A DNA stretch of 5,322 nucleotides from Bacteroidales bacterium (GTDB lineage: Bacteria > Bacteroidota > Bacteroidia > Bacteroidales > Muribaculaceae): the NCBI GenBank assembly GCA_014800105.1, contig JAAVGQ010000020.1, positions 5,090 through 10,411 on the forward strand. The letters are read 5' to 3'. The notes under the pieces were generated by a model. It saw only the letters and a program-made list of their open reading frames with translations, did no database searches and was not told the origin of the DNA. Positions 1 through 5,322 of this stretch are shown one piece after another (positions within the stretch are counted from its first letter, which is position 1; the number at the start of each line of letters is the position of its first letter). The translations under genes were made by a program, and so were the position numbers.

Positions 1-594
1 CCTGATGCCAAGATCTACGCGGGGCTTTCATGCCAGCTCGACCCTGAGAAATATCGCACTGAGGTTGAGAACAAGACAATCATGAACTGCATAACCGCTC
101 ATGATTCTCATGAAGGTGACGTGTTCTTCCTCCCCGCCGGTCGCGTTCACGCCATCGGTGCCGGAAACCTGCTCCTCGAAATCCAGCAGACAAGCGATAT
201 CACTTACCGCATCTACGACTACGACCGTCGTGACGCCCAGGGAAATCCCCGCCAGCTCCACACAGCCGAGGCTGCTGATGCTATCGATTACACTTTGTAT
301 CCTGATTATAAGTCAAAAGCAACCGAAATCGCCCCCGGTGTTGACAGTCTTGCACGTTGCGATTACTTCGACGTGCGCCGTCACCGTGTTACCGGTGAGG
401 AAGTTAAGGTTGATTATGCTGACGGTCGCTTTGTTATCGTTTCATGCACCGGCGGTACCGTTGAAGTTGACTGCGACAATAGCGTGACCATGCTTCACCC
501 CGGCGAGACAATCCTCGTGCCGGCTGACCGCCCCTCGCTCACATTCAATGGAAACGGCGAGGCTGTCACCGCATTTGTTCCAGCTGTCAAATAA
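1..594 (+). CDS. manA: Mannose-6-phosphate isomerase, class I short form (5'-truncated by window edge)
   Basis: This gene encodes the C-terminal 197 residues of a type I phosphomannose isomerase, the cytoplasmic Zn-dependent enzyme that interconverts mannose 6-phosphate and fructose 6-phosphate. Frame 1 is open from the first base, so the true start lies outside the window; the bacterial short form is about 320 residues, so roughly 125 are missing, including the first metal ligands. Seen directly: the segment GDVFFLPAGRVHAIG (fragment residues 39-53), whose His50 matches the C-terminal zinc-binding histidine of the family, followed by LLLEIQQTSDITYRIYDYDR, the hallmark of this family's active site with its conserved Arg. 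Residues from about 115 onward form the small C-terminal cupin-like domain (FVIVSCTGG, HPGETILVPA). It ends in TAA, 23 bp before the next gene on the same strand, which suggests co-transcription. The family assignment is firm; the role (mannose use versus supply of mannose 6-phosphate for glycan synthesis) cannot be told from here. Confidence 0.93.
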   Translation, partial: PDAKIYAGLSCQLDPEKYRTEVENKTIMNCITAHDSHEGDVFFLPAGRVHAIGAGNLLLEIQQTSDITYRIYDYDRRDAQGNPRQLHTAEAADAIDYTLYPDYKSKATEIAPGVDSLARCDYFDVRRHRVTGEEVKVDYADGRFVIVSCTGGTVEVDCDNSVTMLHPGETILVPADRPSLTFNGNGEAVTAFVPAVK

Positions 595-617
595 TAAAAC
601 ATTAAAATCTAACGCAG

Positions 618-1994
618 ATGTTCTCAAAAGAAACTTATATACAGCGCCGCAAGGCATTGAAGGAAAAAGTGGGTTCAGGTATCCTCCTTTTCCTCGGCAA
701 CCAGGAAGCTCCCTGCAACTTTGCTGATAACGGTTACCGTTACCGTCAGGACTCTACTTTCATGTATTTCTTTGATCAGCCTTATGCCGGCCTTAATGCA
801 ATCATTGATATTGACAATGACCGCGAGATAATCTTCGGCGACGAGCTCACGACTGATTATATCGTGTGGATGGGTAATCAGCCCACCATCCATGAGAAAG
901 CAGCAGCCGTGGGTGTTACTGAAACCCTCCCTGCTGCTGACCTTAAGAAATATCTCGATAAGGCTCGCGCTCAGGGTCAGACAATTCACTATCTGCCTCC
1001 CTACCGCAACCAGCACCAGCTCAAGCTTTGGGAGCTTCTCGATATCAAGCCCGGCGAGGCTAAGCCCTCGGTAGAGTTCATCAAGGGAGTCGTTGACCTC
1101 CGCAACCACAAGACCGCTGAGGAAATCGTGGAAATCGACAAGGCTTGTAACGTTACTGCTGACATGCACCTCGAGGCTTACCGCATCGTGCGTCCCGGCA
1201 TGAAGGAATACGAGGTCCTTGCAGCTGTTGAAGCAATTGCCCAGGCTCAGAACTGCTATACCTCATTCCCCACTATCGCAACAACTCACGGCCAGACGCT
1301 TCACAATTTCGTGCATTCCAATACTATCAAGTCAGGCGACATGTTCCTGCTTGATGCCGGTGCCGAGCTTGCTGACAGCTACTACTGTGGCGACATGTCA
1401 TCAACCATCCCTGCCGACAAGAAGTTTACACCCCGCCAGAAGTCAATCTATGACATTCAGGTTGCAGCTCACCAGGCATCAGTTGACGCTCTCCGTCCCG
1501 GCGTTCGCTTTGAGGATATTTACGATCTCTCAGCTCGCGTTACTGTTGAGGGCCTGAAGTCACTCGGACTGATGAAGGGCGATCCCTATGAGGCTGTAGC
1601 TGCCGGAGCTCACGCTCTGTTCTACCCCTGCGGCCTCGGTCACATGATGGGGCTTGATGACCATGACATGGAAAACCTCGGCGAAGTGTGGGTAGGCTAT
1701 AACGGCCAGCCCAAGAGCACTCAGTTCGGCCGCAAGTCACTGCGTCTTGCCCGTGAGCTTGAGCCCGGCTTCGTTCTCACCATCGAGCCCGGCATATATT
1801 TCATTCCTGAGCTTATCGACCTGTGGGGCGCTCAGAAACTGCACGCTGACTTTATCAACTATGACAAGCTCGACGCGTGGCGCGATTTTACCGGCCTGCG
1901 CAACGAGGAAAACTACCTCATTACTGAGACCGGCCATCGCCTCCTCGGCAAGAAGATTCCCTTGACCACTGACGAGGTTGAGGCCATGCGTTGA
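618..1994 (+). CDS. pepP: M24B metallopeptidase, Xaa-Pro aminopeptidase (aminopeptidase P) type
   Basis: This complete 458-residue gene encodes a probable cytoplasmic aminopeptidase P, which removes an N-terminal residue preceding proline using two metal ions. The N-terminal domain (about 1-135, AMP_N/creatinase-like) precedes the pita-bread catalytic domain (about 165-450). All five expected ligands are visible: Asp246 (LLDAGAE), Asp259 (YYCGDMSST), His342 (GLGHMMG), Glu390 (LTIEPG) and Glu430 (GLRNEENYLITETG). His229 (TLHNFVH), His349 (LDDHD) and Arg428 match other conserved active-site positions. The length suits PepP (about 440); Xaa-Pro dipeptidase (PepQ) is the main alternative and cannot be excluded by motif alone. 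No signal peptide is apparent. The ATG at 618 is preceded by AT-rich sequence without a Shine-Dalgarno motif, normal for Bacteroidetes. It follows the isomerase gene by 23 bp with no promoter box between, so an operon is likely. Codon use is strongly biased (many CTC, CGC and GGC codons), suggesting high expression. Confidence 0.92.
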   Translation: MFSKETYIQRRKALKEKVGSGILLFLGNQEAPCNFADNGYRYRQDSTFMYFFDQPYAGLNAIIDIDNDREIIFGDELTTDYIVWMGNQPTIHEKAAAVGVTETLPAADLKKYLDKARAQGQTIHYLPPYRNQHQLKLWELLDIKPGEAKPSVEFIKGVVDLRNHKTAEEIVEIDKACNVTADMHLEAYRIVRPGMKEYEVLAAVEAIAQAQNCYTSFPTIATTHGQTLHNFVHSNTIKSGDMFLLDAGAELADSYYCGDMSSTIPADKKFTPRQKSIYDIQVAAHQASVDALRPGVRFEDIYDLSARVTVEGLKSLGLMKGDPYEAVAAGAHALFYPCGLGHMMGLDDHDMENLGEVWVGYNGQPKSTQFGRKSLRLARELEPGFVLTIEPGIYFIPELIDLWGAQKLHADFINYDKLDAWRDFTGLRNEENYLITETGHRLLGKKIPLTTDEVEAMR

Positions 1995-2021
1995 TCGCGA
2001 CATACATTAATCCTAATAAAT

Positions 2022-2058
2022 CACGGGGAGACGGTCATTTACGATCGTTCTCCCCGTG
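2022..2058. terminator. Two-tier hairpin between convergent genes, probable bidirectional terminator
   Basis: A perfect 10-bp stem (CACGGGGAGA at 2022-2031 with TCTCCCCGTG at 2049-2058) continues, after a single bulged T at 2048, into a second 5-bp stem (2032-2036 with 2043-2047, one G-U pair) closed by a 6-nt loop. It starts 27 bp after the peptidase stop and lies about 65 bp past the AraC gene's stop on the other strand, so it suits termination of both. Neither side has a long uridine tract: the rightward side reads TAACTTAAT and the leftward transcript reads ATTTATTA, so the leftward direction looks slightly better. Hairpin and position are seen; terminator function is inferred. Confidence 0.72.
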
Positions 2059-2122
2059 TAACTTAATGGGTATATTCAGTAAAAGCGCGATAAAGTTGCT
2101 TATCAGAAAATTGTCAACTGCG

Positions 2123-3025
2123 TCAGAGACCACAATTTCTTCGGAACTGAGAGGGTGGCATCCCCTCCTTTTTTGCAAAAGAGATTGAGAATGTCGATAC
2201 TCCTTCAAAGTTTAGAAGATAGGCTATTTCTGAAATGCTCATAGACGTCGACGACAGCAGTTCCTTGGCCCGTAGATGGCGCAGATTCTGCTGATATAGA
2301 GCTGGGGATACACCGGTATATTCCTTAAACATTCTTCGGAACCACGAGTAGCTGACACACAGTTTTTCCGCGATATGTGTAAGTGGAAGCGGGTGCTCGA
2401 TATTCTGCTTCATCATTTCGCGGGCCTGAACGATTTTCCTGACGGTATCTGACTCGCCGTACATTATATTTTTCTCGCGGTAATAAATCTCTCCTATAAG
2501 ATTTAACAATTGCCCTGCCACGAGTTGCTGGTAGCCTATGCTCTCTTCATGCGCGTAGTGGAAAATTCGATCATAAAGGTCTATGATCGTATGGCTTATG
2601 CCAACTTCATGTATCGGGCGCTCAGGTGAGAAAAATCCGTTTGAAATCCATTTCTTAGCCATTTCGCCTTTGAATCCGACCCAGTGTTCCGACCATCCGT
2701 TACTATCGGGCGCGTAAGTGTGCCACTCGTTGGGGAAAAGCATTATCACCATGCCGGCATGCACTTTTTTAATCGGGCACGATGCCGACTGGAACCCTCC
2801 GCTCCCTTCTACTATATATACAAGCTGATATTCTGATAGTACTCGGCCCTTCTGAGGTTGAAAGTAGTAGTGATCCTGACAATCCATGTCTTTAGACGGA
2901 TAGGTACCGTTAGGAGATATACGCTGATATCCGGCCGTGGTGACACAGAGTCCCCATGACTCGTCGGGGGAGTTTATGTTGAGGTATCGTAGATCTCGGT
3001 GTAAATCCTGATTCCGGAATTTCAT
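2123..3025 (-). CDS. AraC/XylS-family transcriptional regulator with cupin-like sensor domain
   Basis: This gene encodes a 300-residue DNA-binding regulator, counted from the ATG at 3025 (MKFRNQDL). The N-terminal AraC-type ligand-binding region contains YQLVYIVEGSGGFQ (from residue 66), an FPNEWHTY segment (about 97-104) and WVGFKG (about 115-120), the arrangement seen in sugar-sensing members. The C-terminal about 85 residues hold two helix-turn-helix units: the first around 214-238 (LTHIAEKLCVSYSWFRRMFKEYTG), the second around 264-295 (ISEIAYLLNFEG, then STFSISFAKKEGMPPSQFR), the classic AraC signature. The frame stays open to an ATG at 3100, which would add 25 residues, but a perfect -7 promoter box lies inside that stretch (3047-3054) and homologues as I recall them start at the MK(F/Y)RNQDL position, so 3025 is preferred. 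It is transcribed divergently from the GH78 gene, so control of that gene by a sugar-bound regulator is likely but inferred; the ligand is not identifiable from sequence. Confidence 0.9.
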   Translation of the reverse strand: MKFRNQDLHRDLRYLNINSPDESWGLCVTTAGYQRISPNGTYPSKDMDCQDHYYFQPQKGRVLSEYQLVYIVEGSGGFQSASCPIKKVHAGMVIMLFPNEWHTYAPDSNGWSEHWVGFKGEMAKKWISNGFFSPERPIHEVGISHTIIDLYDRIFHYAHEESIGYQQLVAGQLLNLIGEIYYREKNIMYGESDTVRKIVQAREMMKQNIEHPLPLTHIAEKLCVSYSWFRRMFKEYTGVSPALYQQNLRHLRAKELLSSTSMSISEIAYLLNFEGVSTFSISFAKKEGMPPSQFRRNCGL

Positions 3026-3046
3026 GGTGTTGTGGTTTAGTTTCTG

Positions 3047-3054
3047 CAAATATA
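3047..3054 (-). promoter_or_regulatory. Candidate -7 box for the AraC-family gene
   Basis: Read on the minus strand, the bases are TATATTTG, a perfect match to the Bacteroidetes primary-sigma -7 consensus TAnnTTTG. It ends 21 bp before the preferred ATG at 3025, implying a 5' leader of about 15-18 nt. The nearest upstream TTG (3082-3080) is about 25 bp away, some 5 bp further than usual for a -33 element, so the promoter may be weak or activator-assisted. Its position supports starting the regulator at 3025 rather than 3100. Confidence 0.5.
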
Positions 3055-3080
3055 GTGGAAAAATAGTGTTGTTACTATGC

Positions 3081-3124
3081 AATTTGATGAGTTTAATCAT
3101 TTATTAAAAATGAATTGTCAAATT
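3081..3124. promoter_or_regulatory. Inverted repeats midway between divergent promoters, candidate operator
   Basis: Two nested inverted repeats are visible. The outer pair is AATTTGA (3081-3087) with TCAAATT (3118-3124), centred near 3102. The inner one is TTTAAT (3092-3097) with ATTAAA (3103-3108) around a 5-nt spacer, centred at 3100. A third overlapping pair, TCATTT (3097-3102) with AAATGA (3108-3113), is slightly offset. The centre lies almost exactly between the two candidate -7 boxes (midpoint about 3103), fitting a shared operator. The region is very AT-rich, so short palindromes can arise by chance. Confidence 0.35.
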
Positions 3125-3190
3125 GAAAAAACATAAATTCCTGTTCCATTAATATTTTTGCTATACAATTCAATCAAGGAGATTGTCAAA
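3114..3190 (+). repeat. Direct repeat ATTGTCAAA, two copies
   Basis: ATTGTCAAA occurs at 3114-3122 and again at 3182-3190, 68 bp apart, flanking the candidate -7 box of the GH78 gene (3153-3160). The matches extend to ATTGTCAAATT and ATTGTCAAAATT. The first copy overlaps the right arm of the outer inverted repeat (TCAAATT), so the same TGTCAAA core would occur in several copies around the promoter. This could be a regulator half-site; the AT-rich background weakens the case. Confidence 0.35.
3153..3160 (+). promoter_or_regulatory. Candidate -7 box for the GH78 rhamnosidase gene
   Basis: The bases TATTTTTG match the Bacteroidetes -7 consensus TAnnTTTG exactly. Transcription would start near 3165, giving a leader of about 85 nt before the ATG at 3251. 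No TTG is found at the usual -33 spacing (the nearest, 3123-3125, is 27 bp upstream), which would fit a promoter that depends on an activator such as the divergent AraC-family protein. No transcript data are available, so this is a consensus match only. Confidence 0.45.
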
Positions 3191-3213
3191 ATTCGTCTGA
3201 CTGATTGTATAAA
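3181..3213 (+). repeat. Two GATTGT direct repeats spaced 22 bp, candidate AraC-type half-sites
   Basis: GATTGTCAAAA (3181-3191) and GATTGTATAAA (3203-3213) agree at 9 of 11 positions and start 22 bp apart, about two helical turns. AraC-family proteins commonly bind direct repeats on one DNA face with this period. The pair lies downstream of the candidate -7 box, which would suit repression or looping more than classic activation, unless the real start site is further right. Confidence 0.3.
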
Positions 3214-3250
3214 CGAAAAAATTAAAAGAATAAACTAAAATATTATTATC

Positions 3251-3307
3251 ATGAAAATTACCGCACTTGCTCTGATGACGTCACTTGTGACTACCGGTGC
3301 GCTGGCT
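3251..3307 (+). other. Signal peptide of the GH78 enzyme (Sec type, signal peptidase I)
   Basis: The first 19 residues have a single lysine at position 2, a hydrophobic and small-residue core (ALALMTSLVTTG) and an Ala-Leu-Ala motif at 17-19, with cleavage expected before Val20. No cysteine follows, so a lipoprotein anchor is unlikely. This points to a soluble periplasmic enzyme, though outer-membrane transfer by other means cannot be judged. Confidence 0.8.
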
Positions 3308-5322
3308 GTAAACCCAACGCTCGGAAAAATTACTGAACCGCTTGATTCTGCTCTATGGACCGGGTCAGTATGGATTTCTGCTGTCAACGCTCCTGTAGTA
3401 ACCGGCTCGATTGGAGGAGTCAATGAACGGGCGGCTGACGGGGCATCCTGGTTCCTGTCAAAAATAAGGAATGAGAAAAAAGTGGCGTCGGCCCGCTGGA
3501 TGACTTCAGGGCTCGGTGTGTTTAATCTGTATGTCAACGGTAACCCTATCGGGGAGGAAGTGCTCAAACCCGGCTTTACCCACTATGGCAAGACGAAAAT
3601 AGCTTATACATACGATATTACCGATGCGATTACGCGTAAGGCAGGTGCTGAGAATATTTTTTCGGTTCAGGTGACTCCGGGCTGGTGGGCTGACAAGATT
3701 ATCACTCCCGGCGGACATGAGGGCATGATCGGAAAGAAAGTCGCATTCCGCGGTATTCTTGAACTGAAATTTACCGATGGATCGACCAAGTATTACGGTA
3801 CGAATACCGATGACTGGAAAGCCGGAGTCGGAGGTGCCGTGAAACATGCCGCGATTTTTGACGGTGAGGAATATGATGCAAGGGAGCAGGCTGTTATACT
3901 CGATGACTCATGGATGACAGCTCCCGAGGTTAATACCGAGTTTAATGGAGGAATTTTCCCCACGGTCGGTGCTGAGATTTATCGACGCGATGACCTGGCG
4001 CTGTCACCTGTCGAAGTGTATGCCTGGAAAGGGGTTACAGGTGCAAGTGACGAAGCCTTCGGAAAGATCTCTGTTGTTAAAAATTTCGATAATGGAGAGG
4101 ATATAGTGGTGAAACCCGGCGAGACCGTCGTTGTGGATTTTGGCCAGAACTGTGCCGCAGTGCCCGAGTTTGATTTTAAGGCTGCTGAGGGGACGACATT
4201 AGTATGTCTTCCTGCCGAATTACTTAATGACGGTAACGGAGCCCATAGTCGCGGAATGGACGGCCCCGAGGGTAGTGTACACCGTCGCAATCTCCGCATC
4301 CCTGAGATTGGCATGATATTGAAGTATACCTTCGGCGATAATAAAGACTATGTCAACTATAGTCCCCAATGTACATTCTATGGCTACCGGTTCCTCTCAC
4401 TCACGGCCGATGATGAAGTTCGCATCAAGAAACTCCAGTCTATTCCTGTCACATCTATTGCCGCCGAAATGGAAACAGGTAAAATCATTACTGGTAACGA
4501 GCTGGTAAATAAACTTATTGATAATACTTTGTGGGGTATGAGGTCAAACTATCTGTCAGTTCCCACCGATTGTCCGCAGCGCAATGAGCGCCTTGGCTGG
4601 ACCGCCGATACCCAGGTGTTCAGCGAGACAGGAACATACTTTGCCAACACGGACCGCTTTTTCCACAAGTGGATGCGAGACATGCGAGACACCCAGGACC
4701 CCTCGGGCGCATATCCAGGAGTGGCTCCGCTTGCTCAGTATGGTGCCTCACCCAGTGAAATGGGGCGTCTCGGCTGGGCTGATGCAGGAATTATCGTGCC
4801 CTGGGTAGTATGGAAACAGTTTGGTGATACAGCTATAGTGGCCGAAAACTGGGAATCGATGGAAAAATTCATGAATCTCCTCTCTGAAACCAAATATGAC
4901 CATAATGCCCTTAAAGCACATTACGGTAACTTCCAGTGGGCCGACTGGCTCAGCTACGAACCCCTTGAAAGTTGCAGCGGACGCAGTCACTACAATGATG
5001 AGAACGGCAACTGGGTTCCGAAACCTGAGGCTATTGATTATTGGAATTACTTGTGTGCCAGCTACTGGCTTATGGATGCCGAGATGATGCGTGACATGGC
5101 CCGTGCAACAGGCAGGGATTATACGAAATATGATCTAATGGCATCTCGTGCCCGCAACTACATCAAGTCAGAATTCATTGATGAAAATGGACTTTTCAAA
5201 AATGAGATCCTGAACACCATGCAGACACCGGCGTTATTCGCCCTGAAAAATAATATCCTGACCGGAAAAGCTAAGGAGGATATGATCCAGCGTCTCCGTG
5301 AAAATTTTGTCGCTCATGACAA
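3251..5322 (+). CDS. Secreted GH78 alpha-L-rhamnosidase (3'-truncated by window edge)
   Basis: This gene encodes a probable periplasmic or exported glycoside hydrolase family 78 enzyme, which removes terminal alpha-L-rhamnose from glycans or glycosides by inversion. The frame is open from the ATG to the window end (690 complete codons); an in-frame TAA at 3236-3238 fixes 3251 as the first possible ATG. Residues 1-19 form a signal peptide. A beta-sandwich like Bac_rhamnosid_N spans about 60-230 (ASWFLSKI, GLGVFNLYVNG 87-97, GWW 144-146). The linking beta-domain has VVVDFGQN (293-300) and FYGYRFL (376-382). The (alpha/alpha)6 catalytic domain begins near 400 and carries PTDCPQRNERLGWTADTQVF: Asp440, Glu446 (expected general acid), Trp450 and Asp453 keep the spacing of Asp630, Glu636, Trp640 and Asp643 of Streptomyces SaRha78A. 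WADAG (509-513) and WADWL (563-567) are further catalytic-domain motifs. The expected general-base Glu and C-terminal beta-domain lie beyond the edge. No N-terminal Fn3-like domain or lipobox cysteine is present. Confidence 0.9.
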   Translation, partial: MKITALALMTSLVTTGALAVNPTLGKITEPLDSALWTGSVWISAVNAPVVTGSIGGVNERAADGASWFLSKIRNEKKVASARWMTSGLGVFNLYVNGNPIGEEVLKPGFTHYGKTKIAYTYDITDAITRKAGAENIFSVQVTPGWWADKIITPGGHEGMIGKKVAFRGILELKFTDGSTKYYGTNTDDWKAGVGGAVKHAAIFDGEEYDAREQAVILDDSWMTAPEVNTEFNGGIFPTVGAEIYRRDDLALSPVEVYAWKGVTGASDEAFGKISVVKNFDNGEDIVVKPGETVVVDFGQNCAAVPEFDFKAAEGTTLVCLPAELLNDGNGAHSRGMDGPEGSVHRRNLRIPEIGMILKYTFGDNKDYVNYSPQCTFYGYRFLSLTADDEVRIKKLQSIPVTSIAAEMETGKIITGNELVNKLIDNTLWGMRSNYLSVPTDCPQRNERLGWTADTQVFSETGTYFANTDRFFHKWMRDMRDTQDPSGAYPGVAPLAQYGASPSEMGRLGWADAGIIVPWVVWKQFGDTAIVAENWESMEKFMNLLSETKYDHNALKAHYGNFQWADWLSYEPLESCSGRSHYNDENGNWVPKPEAIDYWNYLCASYWLMDAEMMRDMARATGRDYTKYDLMASRARNYIKSEFIDENGLFKNEILNTMQTPALFALKNNILTGKAKEDMIQRLRENFVAHD

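Noticed and set aside
675..1169. Minus-strand 164-residue frame opposite the peptidase
   Set aside because: It is the mirror of a highly codon-biased gene with intact catalytic residues; such long antisense frames are common by-products of codon bias.
2089..2104. Small hairpin GATAA-agttgc-TTATC just after the AraC stop, as a second terminator
   Set aside because: Only 5 AT-rich base pairs and no uridine run directly follows on the minus strand; the GC-rich hairpin at 2022-2058 is far better.
1991..2188. Plus-strand 65-residue open frame running across the hairpin into the AraC 3' end
   Set aside because: It overlaps the peptidase stop, the hairpin and the opposite-strand coding end, has no start-site signal, and resembles no known protein.
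3177..3182. AGGAGA as a Shine-Dalgarno site
   Set aside because: It is about 70 bp from the GH78 ATG with no usable start nearby, so it cannot serve as a ribosome binding site for that gene.
3161..3250. Riboswitch or small RNA in the GH78 leader
   Set aside because: The leader is AT-rich without convincing stems or any riboswitch core I recognise.
3235..4314. Minus-strand open frames of about 110 residues (3235-3567, 3506-3847, 3979-4314) opposite the GH78 gene
   Set aside because: They lie antisense to a convincing GH78 coding frame, have compositionally odd Ser/Pro/Arg-rich or low-complexity translations, and show no recognisable domain or promoter.

Overview
The window looks like chromosomal DNA from a gut-type member of the Bacteroidales. 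The evidence is protein style (short class I phosphomannose isomerase, M24B aminopeptidase P, AraC regulator divergent from a secreted GH78 enzyme), the lack of Shine-Dalgarno motifs before the starts, and two perfect matches to the Bacteroides-type -7 promoter box (TAnnTTTG). The protein wording and mixed base composition suggest Muribaculaceae or a close relative, but that is an impression, not something the sequence proves.

Layout. Positions 1-594 (+) hold the C-terminal part of a mannose-6-phosphate isomerase cut by the window's left edge. After a 23-bp gap, 618-1994 (+) encodes a complete M24B metallopeptidase (aminopeptidase P type) with all five metal ligands; the two are probably co-transcribed. 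A two-tier hairpin at 2022-2058 separates this housekeeping pair from the convergent gene on the right. Positions 2123-3025 (-) encode an AraC/XylS regulator with an N-terminal cupin-like sensor domain and a C-terminal double helix-turn-helix. A 225-bp AT-rich divergent region (3026-3250) carries a -7 box on each strand, inverted repeats midway between them and direct repeats nearer the enzyme gene. From 3251 (+) to the right edge runs an open, unfinished gene for a secreted GH78 alpha-L-rhamnosidase (690 complete codons visible), with a signal peptide and the family's catalytic signature.

How they fit together. The left pair is general metabolism: hexose-phosphate interconversion and turnover of proline-containing peptides. 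The right pair looks like a small carbohydrate-utilisation unit: a sugar-sensing AraC protein reading outward from the same control region as an exported enzyme that removes terminal rhamnose from glycans. Direct control of the enzyme by the regulator is inferred from the arrangement. No SusC/SusD pair, mobile element, RNA gene or CRISPR array is visible, and I see no clearly novel system. The most useful leads are the candidate operator architecture between the divergent genes and the substituted positions in the GH78 signature.
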